Source: JBHJGP01 sp050331695
GTDB taxonomy: Bacteria; Pseudomonadota; Alphaproteobacteria; Geminicoccales; Geminicoccaceae
Direction of reading: 5' to 3'
NCBI GenBank assembly: GCA_050331695.1
Contig: JBHJGP010000022.1
Span: 41,043 to 105,042 of the forward strand
Length of the DNA stretch: 64,000 bases
Shown piece by piece: positions 24,358 to 32,793 of the stretch (position 1 is the first letter of the stretch; every line of letters begins with the position of its first letter). A program made the position numbers and the translations under genes. The notes below the pieces were generated by a model. The model saw only the letters and a list, made by a program, of their open reading frames with translations, searched no databases and had not been told where the DNA came from.

Positions 24358-26178
24358 TCACTCCACCGTCACCGATTTGGCGAGGTTGCGCGGCTGGTCC
24401 ACGTCTGTGCCCTTGAGCACGGCGACGTGGTAGGCCAGGAGCTGGACCGGTATCGCGTAGAGGATGGGGGCGACGAGTGCGTCGACCTCCGGCATAACGA
24501 TCGCCTGCCATGCCTGTTCCGCATATCGCTCGGCGCCCCGGGCATCGGTGATCAAAACCACCCGGCCACCCCGCGCTGACACCTCTTCCAGGTTGGACGC
24601 GGTCTTCTCGAAGACGTCGTCGGGCGGTGCTACGACGATCACCGGCACCTCCTCGTCGATCAGCGCGATCGGCCCATGCTTGAGCTCGCCGGCGGCATAG
24701 CCTTCGGCATGGATGTAGCTGACCTCCTTCAGTTTCAACGCGCCTTCCAGGGCGATCGGGAAGGAGGCGCCCCGGCCGATATAAAGCACGTCGCGGCTGT
24801 GCATGATCGCCTGGGCGATTTCCTGGATATGCTCGTCATGCTCGAGCACCTCGGCGGTGAGCGCCGGCACCTCCTCCAGCGCATGGGTCATCCGCTGCTC
24901 GTCCTCGAGCGTGAGCACGCCCCGCTCGCGCCCGGCGACGATGGCAAGACAAGCCAGTGTCGCGAGTTGGGTGGTGAACGCCTTGGTCGATGCCACCCCG
25001 ATCTCGGGTCCGGCCAGCGTCCTTAGGGTACCGTGGGCCTCCCGGGCGATCGAGCTTTCGTGCACGTTGACGATCGCCAGCGTCTTGACGCCGCCGTTCT
25101 TGAGGAGGCGGAGCGCCGCCATCGTGTCGGCGGTCTCGCCTGACTGGGAAACGAAGAAGGCACCGGCGTTGGGGTCGATCGGTGTGTGCCTGTAGCGAAA
25201 CTCCGAGCCGATATCCCAATCGACCGGTAGCTTGGCGAACCGCTCGAACCAATATTTTCCAATCAGGCAGGCAAGCGATGCGGTGCCGCAGGCGAGCGCG
25301 TAGAGCCGGCTGATCGAGTTGAACGAAAAGGGCAGCGGCGGCGGTGCCACCCGGCCGATGCCGATGCCGAACGACGACAGCGTATCACCGAGGACGGCGG
25401 GCTGCTCGTGGATCTCCTTTTCCATGAAATGGCGGTGATTGCCCTTGCCGATCAGCGCGCCGGAGAAGGCGGTTTTGTGGATCTCACGGCTGACCCGGTT
25501 GCCATCCAGATCGCGGATCGTGGCGCCTTCGGCGGTAATCACCGCCCAGTCACCTTCCTCCATGTACTGGATCCGGTCGGTGAGCGGCGCCAGGGCCATG
25601 GCATCGGAGCCGATGTACATTTCGCCATCGCCGTAGCCGATCGCCAGCGGTGTGCCCTTGCGGGCGCAGATCAGGAGATCGGGCGCGGCTTCGCACAAGA
25701 TCGCGAGCGCATAGGCACCTTCCAGCCGGGGGATTACCTTGGAAGCGGCCGTCGCCGGATCGTCGCCCGCCGCCATGTGATAGGCCATCAGATGCGGCAC
25801 GACTTCGGTGTCGGTCTCGGTTTCGAACCGATGGCCCTGCTCAGTCAGCTCCTGGCGCAGCTCCTGATAATTCTCGATGATACCGTTGTGGACCACCGCC
25901 ACGCCGTAAGCGAGATGCGGGTGGGCATTGATCTCGTTGGGCCGGCCGTGGGTCGCCCAACGGGTGTGGCCGATGCCCACGGTGCCGGGAAGCGGTTTTT
26001 GCTCGACTACCTCGGCCAGGCGTTCGCTCCGGCCCTCGGCCAGCCGCCGGTCGATTTTGCCTCCCGATAGGGTCGCGATGCCCGCGCTGTCATAGCCGCG
26101 ATAGGCCAACCGCCGCAGCCCTTCCAGCAGGAGAGGGGTCGCTTCCGAGGTGCCCAAGAGACCGACGATACCGCACAT
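24358..26178 (-). CDS. glmS: Glutamine-fructose-6-phosphate aminotransferase (isomerizing)
   Basis: This 606-residue enzyme makes glucosamine-6-phosphate from fructose-6-phosphate and glutamine, the entry step for peptidoglycan and lipid A amino sugars. The N-terminal glutaminase starts MCGIVGLLG with the catalytic Cys2 and continues with RLAYRGYDSAGIA, GHTRWATHG and VVHNGIIENY. The C-terminal part has two SIS domains with ACGTASLACLIGKYWFE, FVSQSGETADT, STKAFTTQLATL and the closing KSVTVE. Starting at the Met before Cys2 is required because the mature enzyme needs an N-terminal Cys; AGGAG lies 7 bases upstream. The frame beyond 26178 is not coding. Length is standard. It is convergent with the Slam-like gene and divergent from the ADP-ribosylglycohydrolase gene. 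Confidence 0.97.
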   Translation of the reverse strand: MCGIVGLLGTSEATPLLLEGLRRLAYRGYDSAGIATLSGGKIDRRLAEGRSERLAEVVEQKPLPGTVGIGHTRWATHGRPNEINAHPHLAYGVAVVHNGIIENYQELRQELTEQGHRFETETDTEVVPHLMAYHMAAGDDPATAASKVIPRLEGAYALAILCEAAPDLLICARKGTPLAIGYGDGEMYIGSDAMALAPLTDRIQYMEEGDWAVITAEGATIRDLDGNRVSREIHKTAFSGALIGKGNHRHFMEKEIHEQPAVLGDTLSSFGIGIGRVAPPPLPFSFNSISRLYALACGTASLACLIGKYWFERFAKLPVDWDIGSEFRYRHTPIDPNAGAFFVSQSGETADTMAALRLLKNGGVKTLAIVNVHESSIAREAHGTLRTLAGPEIGVASTKAFTTQLATLACLAIVAGRERGVLTLEDEQRMTHALEEVPALTAEVLEHDEHIQEIAQAIMHSRDVLYIGRGASFPIALEGALKLKEVSYIHAEGYAAGELKHGPIALIDEEVPVIVVAPPDDVFEKTASNLEEVSARGGRVVLITDARGAERYAEQAWQAIVMPEVDALVAPILYAIPVQLLAYHVAVLKGTDVDQPRNLAKSVTVE

Positions 26179-26391
26179 GTGCGTTTCTCCTGACCGAGGC
26201 GCAGGGATTTCAGTAGCACCCCGACAATAGCCAAGGGCGGCGTGAAAAACCATCGAACAGCAGCTTTGTACGTCATCGGTACGCGCGCCCGGGATCAGTG
26301 GTTTCGGTTCACGGCGGGGATGGAGGTGTTGCGGTTGATCGGCTAACACCGGGGAAGCGACACTCTCGCCCGACCTGGAGCATGTGAGCCG

Positions 26392-27411
26392 ATGACCCCT
26401 CAGCAGCCTTCCACGGCACCAACACTTCCAGACCGCCTTGCCGGCATGATGTGGGCGCCTCTGGTGAGCGACGCCTACTGTCTCGGCAGTCACTGGATCT
26501 ACGGCGCCGAGGATTTTTCAAAAGCCTTTCCGGAGGGTGCGAAGGGTTTCGACGCGCCGGCGCCGGGTCACTATCACGAGGCGAAGAGCCCCGGCGACAT
26601 GACCCATTATGGTGACGCCGGGCTGGTCTTGCTGGAATCGGTTGCCGCCGCCGGCGAGCTCGACCCCCGGCACTATGGCGAGCGGTTCGCGGCGCTCATG
26701 GAAGACGACGCCTATAACGGCTACCGAGACCACGCGACCAAGGACACGCTGGCCAACGCCCGGCGCTTCAAGGAGGCCCATCCGGACCGGCCGTTCGATT
26801 GGCAACAGGGCGCGGACGACGACCAGAACGTCACCACCTCGCGCCTGGCACCGGTCGTCGCCCGCCACGCCCACGGGCCCGACCTGATCGATCGGGTGGA
26901 GCGCGCGGTTCGGGTCTGCCAGAACAATGACCGGGCGGTCGCCTACGCCTGTCTTCACGCTTTGATGCTGCAGGATGTATTGGCAGGCGTGACCCTGCGC
27001 GAGGCGCTGGCGACCCAGCATGATCGGCTCGACCGGCGGACCGCCTTCGGCGCCGAGCTGGCCGGTTCGATCGATCAGGTTCTGGCGAGCCTCGGCGAAG
27101 CAACCGGGCCCGTGGCCGAGCGCTTCGGCCTGTCTTGTCCGCTTGTCAAAGCCTTGCCGGCAGCGCTGCACATAGCGCTCACCCACGAGCAGGACCTCCC
27201 GGCCGCGATCCACGCCTCGGCCGAAGCCCGGGGCGACAACGCCTCTCGGAACGGCTTGATCGGCGCCTGGCTCGGCGCCATGCACGGGCTGGATGCGGTG
27301 CCCGAGGCCTGGAGAAAGCGGATGAATGCGGGCGAGCGGATTGCCAAAGCGGTCGACGCGGTGATCCAGGCACGCGCGGTCAGGCGGACAGCCGAGCCGG
27401 TTCTCCATTGA
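26392..27411 (+). CDS. ADP-ribosylglycohydrolase-family protein
   Basis: This 339-residue all-helical protein resembles the ADP-ribosylglycohydrolase family, which removes ADP-ribose from proteins or other targets. The first helix pattern is GMMWAPLVSDAYCLGSHWIY, the acidic site region reads GDMTHYGDAGLVLLE where the family usually has TDDTxMAL, and the second site is GDNASRNGLIGAWLGA in place of GDTDTxAxxAGALxGA. The changed residues mean that one or both metal ions may be bound differently, so enzymatic activity is uncertain. recJ begins 11 bases downstream on the same strand, so the two are probably co-transcribed. The start has no strong ribosome site. The family call rests on these two site regions and overall helical pattern. 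Confidence 0.72.
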   Translation: MTPQQPSTAPTLPDRLAGMMWAPLVSDAYCLGSHWIYGAEDFSKAFPEGAKGFDAPAPGHYHEAKSPGDMTHYGDAGLVLLESVAAAGELDPRHYGERFAALMEDDAYNGYRDHATKDTLANARRFKEAHPDRPFDWQQGADDDQNVTTSRLAPVVARHAHGPDLIDRVERAVRVCQNNDRAVAYACLHALMLQDVLAGVTLREALATQHDRLDRRTAFGAELAGSIDQVLASLGEATGPVAERFGLSCPLVKALPAALHIALTHEQDLPAAIHASAEARGDNASRNGLIGAWLGAMHGLDAVPEAWRKRMNAGERIAKAVDAVIQARAVRRTAEPVLH

Positions 27412-27421
27412 CGGCGCCGGC

Positions 27422-29218
27422 GTGACGGCGCTGACGGCCGCAGCAGCCGTTCTCGATCGCCCTCCGAGCGCCCGCCGTATCGTCGTCGAACGCTCGGCCA
27501 CGGGCCGGCGATGGCTCGAGACCGATATTGACGACCGGCTCAATTTCGATCTTTGCCGGGCTCACGATCTGCCGGACATGGTCGGCCGGCTCCTCCTGGC
27601 GAGAGGCGTCGAAGGCGACGATGTGCCGGCCTTCCTGGAACCTCGGCTCCGCAACAGCCTGCCCGATCCCTCCCGTGTCGCCGACATGGACAAAGCCGCA
27701 GGCATCATCGCCGACGCGCTCGTCGCCGGCGAAATCATCGGCATCATCGCCGACTACGACGTCGACGGCACCAGCTCGGCGGCGCTCTTGGCCCGCTATC
27801 TGAAGGCGATCGGCGCCCGCCACGCGCTTCGGATACCCGAGCGGATGCAGGACGGTTACGGTCCGAGCGATCGCCTGATGGCCGATCTCGCCGATGCGGG
27901 TGCCCGTCTGGTCCTGGTGCTGGACAGCGGGACCACCGCCTTCGAGGTCATCGCCCAGGCCAACGCTCGCGGCCAGCAGGTGATCGTGGTCGATCACCAT
28001 ACCCCGGATGATCGGCTGCCCGACGCGGCGGCGATCGTCAATCCCAACCGCCGGGACGACCGCTCAAACCTGGGCAGCCTGGCAGCCGTCGGCGTGACCT
28101 TTCTTCTGTTGGTGGCGCTGAACCGGGAGGCGCGCCGCCGGGGCTTTTTCGCGAGTCGGCCAGAGCCCGACCTCCGGAGCTGTCTCGACCTGGTCGCCTT
28201 CGGAACCGTGTGCGACATGGTCTCGCTCACCGGCCTCAATCGGGTTTTTGTCAGTCAGGGTCTCAAGATCGCGAACGGAACGGCGCGGGCCGGCCTCTAG
28301 GCGCTGGCCTCGATCTCGCGTCAGAAAGGGCGGGTGACCACCGAAAGTTTCGGTTTCGCCTACGGGCCCCGGATCAACGCCGCCGGCAGGCTGGATCACG
28401 CGCTGATCTCGGCCAAACTGCTGATGACCGACGACGAGGAGGAAGCCGAAGCGCTCGCCCAGCAATTGGAGGCGCTCAACCTCGAGCGGCGCCGGTTGGA
28501 GCGCGAGGCGACCACCCAGGCGGAGCGGGCCCTGAAAGACCAGATCGGCGCGGTCGCGCTCGGCGTCCACCCCGACTGGCATCCGGGAGTTCTGGGGATC
28601 GTCGCGGGCCGCCTGGTCGAGCGCTTGCACAAGCCTGTCCTGCTCGCCGGACAAGAGGAGGACCTGGTCAAAGGCTCCGGCCGGTCGGTTCCGGGTTTCG
28701 ATCTCGGCGGCGCGCTCGTGGACGCCCAGCGCAAGGGCCTGGCGCTCAAGGCCGGAGGCCATCCGATGGCGGGCGGCTTCACGGTTCGGAGCGACCACTT
28801 GGACGCGTTTCGGGCGCATTTGGAGACTTGGCCAGCAGGCGCGCCCGAACCGCCGAGCTTGGCGCTGGACGGCACCTTGATGGTCGCGGGCGCCAGCCTG
28901 AACCTCGCCCTTTCTCTCGAGAAGCTGGCGCCGTTCGGTCAGGACCATCAGGTCCCCCGGTTCCGGATCAGGGACGCGTCGGTGGTTCACGTCCAGGAGG
29001 TCGGCAAGCAGCATCTCCGCTGTCAGGTTCGAGGTCCGGACGGCAGCCGGCTGGAGGCGATCGCTTTTCGCTGCCTCGGCACGGAGCTGGGCCGGGCCCT
29101 TCAGGATTGGCGCGGCGGGCCGCCATGCCAGCTTGCCGGCAAACTGAGCGTCGATCGTTACCGGGGCTTCGAGCGGGCTCATTTCATGATCGAGGACCTG
29201 GCGACCGCCGAGGCCTGA
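27422..29218 (+). pseudogene. recJ: RecJ single-strand exonuclease with an in-frame amber codon
   Basis: The frame encodes a full-length RecJ (598 codons), a 5'-3' single-strand DNA exonuclease of recombination and mismatch repair. DHH motifs are present: IIADYDVDGTSSAALLA, VVDHHTPDD with IVNPNR, FGTVCDMVSLTGLNRVFV, and, after the stop, FGFAYGPRINAAGRLDHA. The C-terminal DHHA1 domain has AGGHPMAGGF and the OB region follows. Codon 293 is TAG (28298-28300), between GLKIANGTARAGL and ALASISRQKGR; both sides stay in one frame and align with the normal RecJ order, so nothing is deleted. Translation stopping there would lose the second half of the active-site domain. The GTG at 27422 gives the normal N-terminus. 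Sequencing error, decay or readthrough are possible. Confidence 0.9.
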
Positions 29219-29298
29219 TTTTGCGCTTTGCGCCAAGCCGTTCCTTGATCTGAGCCCGGCCAGCCGTTATGTCGCTGATACGGATTATTCAGGCGTCG

Positions 29299-29373
29299 GT
29301 CCCTATCGTCTAGTGGTTAGGACACCACCCTTTCAAGGTGGAGACACGGGTTCGAGTCCCGTTGGGGACGCCA
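29299..29373 (+). tRNA. tRNA-Glu (UUC)
   Basis: The 75-base sequence folds as a standard tRNA. The acceptor stem pairs GTCCCTA with TGGGGAC, the anticodon stem-loop CCACCCTTTCAAGGTGG holds the anticodon TTC, and the T arm is ACGGGTTCGAGTCCCGT. The CCA end is encoded at 29371-29373. It lies 80 bases after recJ, and the DNA to its right is a 287-base gap before an ABC operon in the opposite direction. Confidence 0.96.
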
Positions 29374-29660
29374 ATCAGTTCAAGGGTTTAGAATTGGTCG
29401 CCGGTTGGACCGACGTCGTCGATCCAACCTGAGGCTTTGGCTGGATGTGGCCTCGGACGGACGCTTGGGCGACTTGCGGACCCCGACTGAAGAGAACGCC
29501 GCTGGTCTCGCCAAAGAAACGCCGTTTCGCTCCACGCCGTCAAAGACGGTTGTAGCCTCAGCATCAGTGACATGAGGTCGAGTGTTCAAAATCGCGCCGA
29601 CCGCATCCTCGGCGAACGAATTTGCGCCCGAAGTCGATAGCCTGACGTGCAAGGTGAGCT

Positions 29661-31043
29661 TTACGTCAGCATGTGTGTCCGCATGGCCCAGTTCCGTGCA
29701 AGGGCGGCTTCGTGGGTCACAAGCACAACGGCCGTCCCGGCGCCCGCGGCTGCCTCGGCAAGGAGCGCCATCGTCTGTTTTTGCGTTATCGGGTCGAGAC
29801 GCGAGGTCGGTTCGTCGGCCAGGAGGACGGCGGGTTTCACAGCCAGAGCACGCGCGATGGCGATGCGCTGGAGTTCACCGCCAGACACTTGCTCAGGCCG
29901 CCGTTCGAGCATGGCTTCGTCGACCCGCAAGCGGGTGACTAACTGGCGGATGTCCTCCCAAGCGATCCGGTGAAGCTCCGCGAGGTCGCGGAGACCAATG
30001 CCCAGCGAGACCAACCGCGGAAAGGCGGCAGGCGGGTCCTGGTAGATCTTCTGTACGCCAGTCCGGCCGACGCCGGTCCCGCGCCGTACAGTGCCAGCCA
30101 GCGGGGATAAGAGGCCCGCGAGTGTATCAAGCAGGGTCGTCTTGCCGATCCCACTCGGTCCCGTGACAGCGACGCGCTCCCCCGCGCCAAGGCTCAGGTC
30201 AAACCCTTCGATCAGGCGCTCTTGCCCCCGCCCGATCGCAATTCCTTGGGCCTCAAGCACAGTCTTGCCGGGAGCGCTGGCCACCGGCGCCTGCCAGTTT
30301 GCGGGATCAGCGGCGATCAGGTCCAGCGTATAGGCATGCTGAGGATTGGCGAGCACCTCGCCGACCGCGCCCTGCTCGACGCAGACGCCATTCCGAAGCA
30401 CAAGGATCTGTCCGTCGATGGCGCGGGCGACGGCGATGTCGTGGGTGACGACGATCAGGGCGCCCCCATCCTCGGGCGTCTGCTTCAGGAGGCGGATAAT
30501 TGTATCCGTCCGGTCCCTGTCCAATCCCTTCGTCGGTTCGTCGGCGAGTAGCAGCCGGGCACCGCCTGCACAGGCCGCGGCGAAGGCCACACGTTGGCCC
30601 ATTCCGCCCGACAGCTGCCCCGGGCGCCGGCGTTCGGCGCCTGTGAGGCTCAGCACCTCGAAATCCTGCCGGGCCCGGGCCTCCGCCTCGGCAGGGGGAC
30701 GTCTGCCAACAAGGCGATGGCTATCCCGCACCTGTCGGAAGGCCGGCATAAGCGGGTCGAGCGCGCGCCAGGGCTCCTGCGGCAGAAGCGAGATCGCGCG
30801 GCCCCAGAGGGCCTCCCGCTCAGCGGAGGAGAGGTTATCGATCCGCCGGCTCTCCAGCGTGATCTCACCAGCGCCGTGCAAGGTCACCGGCAGCGCGCCC
30901 ATGATCGACTGCGCCAGAAGGCTCTTGCCCGCGCCGGTCTCACCCATGATCACCAAAGCGTCCCCGGCCGGCAATGTGAAGCTCACCGGGCCCATGAGGC
31001 GGTCCTTGGCCGCATGCACCGTCAGATCCCGCACCACCAGCAT
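29661..31043 (-). CDS. Fused dual ATPase of an Opp/Nik-type ABC importer
   Basis: This 460-residue cytoplasmic protein has two ABC ATPase domains in one chain, equivalent to the DppD/DppF or NikD/NikE pair. Domain 1 has Walker A GETGAGKS, signature LSGGMGQRVAFA and Walker B LLLADEPTKGLD. Domain 2 has GPSGIGKTT, VSGGELQRIAIARAL and VLLADEPTSRLD. It powers uptake through the two permeases upstream. The ATG at 31043 overlaps the permease stop as TGATG. The longer frame to 31448 is antisense-like. Unusually, domain 2 lacks the C-terminal oligopeptide-binding extension of Opp ATPases, as in nickel and metallophore systems. The operon promoter has a Zur-like box (see 34368), which suggests a zinc or zinc-chelate cargo. 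Confidence 0.88.
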   Translation of the reverse strand: MLVVRDLTVHAAKDRLMGPVSFTLPAGDALVIMGETGAGKSLLAQSIMGALPVTLHGAGEITLESRRIDNLSSAEREALWGRAISLLPQEPWRALDPLMPAFRQVRDSHRLVGRRPPAEAEARARQDFEVLSLTGAERRRPGQLSGGMGQRVAFAAACAGGARLLLADEPTKGLDRDRTDTIIRLLKQTPEDGGALIVVTHDIAVARAIDGQILVLRNGVCVEQGAVGEVLANPQHAYTLDLIAADPANWQAPVASAPGKTVLEAQGIAIGRGQERLIEGFDLSLGAGERVAVTGPSGIGKTTLLDTLAGLLSPLAGTVRRGTGVGRTGVQKIYQDPPAAFPRLVSLGIGLRDLAELHRIAWEDIRQLVTRLRVDEAMLERRPEQVSGGELQRIAIARALAVKPAVLLADEPTSRLDPITQKQTMALLAEAAAGAGTAVVLVTHEAALARNWAMRTHMLT

Positions 31044-31843
31044 CAGAACTGAGGTTTCGCGGAGATGCCGACGGCCAAGTGCAGCGCCAGCACCGTGACA
31101 ACCAGGCAGGTCACCGGCTGCAGGATCAACCAGGGCGCCTCGCGCCAGTAAGGCAGGAGCTGGGTCATCATGACGCCCCACTCCGCCGTGGGAGGGCGGA
31201 TGCCGACGCTGACGAAGCCGAGCGCAGCCATGGCGGTTACGGTGGTGGCGACGCCGAAGGCGGCGAGGGTAAGGAGGCTGGGGAGGAGCTCTGGAAACAG
31301 GTGGCGCTTGAGGATGTGGGCGGGCCCGAAACCGAGGAGTCTTGCGGCCTCCACGGCGGGGCCTGCGAGCAGGATGCGGGCCCGCTGCCTCGTATAGCGG
31401 AAGTACTCGACCCAGAGGGTAAGCGAGATCCCCACATAGAGCGCCCACCAGGTTCCAGGGGCGATAGCGGCAAGCATGAGCACGAGCAGGAGGCCTGGAA
31501 GCGCAAGTATGGCATCGGCGAGGGCACCGGCGAGCCGTTCGGTCCAGCCCCCGCGCCAGGCCGCGACTATGCCGAGCGCGGTGCCGGGCAGCGCTGCCGA
31601 GAGCACGGCGAGGGCGGCGAGCGAGAGGGAGAGCTGTGCGCCGGAGAGAATCCGCGCGGCCATGTCACGGCCAAGATGATCGGTGCCGAGCGGGTGGGCG
31701 AGGCTCGGTGGCAGAAGCGTGTCCCGAAGCGATTGTTGCGCCGGGTCAAACCCGAAAGCCCCTGGCCCGAGGATCGCTGCCAGGGCCAGAGAAGCGAGCA
31801 GGGTTAACCCGATCCAACGGGACGGGGAGATCCAGCTTGTCAT
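31043..31843 (-). CDS. ABC importer permease, NikC/DppC type
   Basis: This 266-residue inner-membrane protein has a first helix near residues 10-29, followed by the typical periplasmic LAHPLGTDHLGRDMAARILSG motif that opens DppC/NikC permeases. Five further helices follow, with the coupling-helix region EYFRYTRQRARILLAGPAVEAARLLG facing the ATPase. Together with the NikB-type permease it forms the membrane channel. The start overlaps the stop of the neighbouring permease (ATGA at 31840-31843). The gene is short, as in the NikC group, which lacks long N-terminal extensions. Confidence 0.92.
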   Translation of the reverse strand: MTSWISPSRWIGLTLLASLALAAILGPGAFGFDPAQQSLRDTLLPPSLAHPLGTDHLGRDMAARILSGAQLSLSLAALAVLSAALPGTALGIVAAWRGGWTERLAGALADAILALPGLLLVLMLAAIAPGTWWALYVGISLTLWVEYFRYTRQRARILLAGPAVEAARLLGFGPAHILKRHLFPELLPSLLTLAAFGVATTVTAMAALGFVSVGIRPPTAEWGVMMTQLLPYWREAPWLILQPVTCLVVTVLALHLAVGISAKPQF

Positions 31844-32793
31844 GCTTGAGCCGAAGCTCCCCGCGGATCAAGCGCTCGGCACGCGAGGTCCACCGCAAGG
31901 CTGAGAGCTACGAAGATCAAGCCCAGGGTGAGGGCGGTCCCTTGGACCATGGGCACGTCGCGCTCGAAGATCGCGTGAACCAGCGCGTGGCCGATCCCCG
32001 GCCAGGCGAAGACCGATTCGATGATCACGACGCCCTCAATGAGATAGGCCAGTTGGACACCAACATAGGCGACCGCTGGGACCGCGGCGTTCCGCGCCAC
32101 GTGGCGGCTGATGGCCTGCCCGCGGCTCAGCCCCTTGGTGCGGGCGAAGGCGTACCAAGGGCTGTCGAGACAAGCCACCACGGCGTCCCGGATCACCCGG
32201 TTCGAGACGGCGGCAAGGCCGAGCCCGAGGGTGAGCGCGGGGAGAACGAAGTGGCGGGGCTCGCCATAGCCGGCGACCGGGAGAAGCTTCGCCTCGACGG
32301 CGAGTAGCAGCATCAAGACCACGCCGAGAGCGAAGGCTGGGACCGAACGAAGGCCCACCGAGACAGCGAGCATGGTCCTATCGAAGCGCCCGCCGGCGTT
32401 GAGCCCCGCCACAACGCCAACCGGAACCGCGATCATGATCGAGACCAGGACCGCGGCAATCGCCAGCTCGAGCGAGGCGCCGAGCTGATGGGCGATCTCC
32501 TCGCGGATCGGGTCACCGGTCACAAGCGAGTTTCCGAGATCGAAGTGCGCCAACTGGAAGAGCCATGTGCCCAGCTGCACGAGCAGGGGGCGGTCGAGGC
32601 CAAGCTCGTGGCGCACCTGTTCAGCGGCAGCGGCATCCATGATGTCATAGCCATAACGCCCCGCGGCGATGCGGAACGCCGCATCACCCGGAAGCGTCTG
32701 CATCATCACAAAACTGACGATGCCTATGACGAGCGCCACCAGCACCGCCTGCCCGGACCGCGCTGCGATGAACCGGGCTGCGGGCGGCATCAC
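31840..32793 (-). CDS. ABC importer permease, NikB/DppB type
   Basis: This 317-residue permease begins with the long periplasmic loop after helix 1 that marks the DppB/NikB half (GDAAFRIAAGRYGYDIMDAA, then LGLDRPLLVQLGTWLF). Six membrane helices and the cytoplasmic coupling segment DSPWYAFARTKGLSRGQAIS are visible. It pairs with the NikC-type permease and the fused ATPase. The start codon overlaps the stop of the substrate-binding protein gene by 4 bases (32790-32793), so the operon is translationally coupled along its length. Confidence 0.92.
   Translation of the reverse strand: MMPPAARFIAARSGQAVLVALVIGIVSFVMMQTLPGDAAFRIAAGRYGYDIMDAAAAEQVRHELGLDRPLLVQLGTWLFQLAHFDLGNSLVTGDPIREEIAHQLGASLELAIAAVLVSIMIAVPVGVVAGLNAGGRFDRTMLAVSVGLRSVPAFALGVVLMLLLAVEAKLLPVAGYGEPRHFVLPALTLGLGLAAVSNRVIRDAVVACLDSPWYAFARTKGLSRGQAISRHVARNAAVPAVAYVGVQLAYLIEGVVIIESVFAWPGIGHALVHAIFERDVPMVQGTALTLGLIFVALSLAVDLACRALDPRGASAQA

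Noticed and set aside
28064..29236. 390-residue minus-strand frame over recJ
   Set aside because: It is a shadow of recJ with no recognisable motif and no Shine-Dalgarno sequence.
29374..29660. 90-residue minus-strand frame after the tRNA as an integrase or transposase remnant
   Set aside because: I could not find any catalytic or family motif; it stays unassigned.
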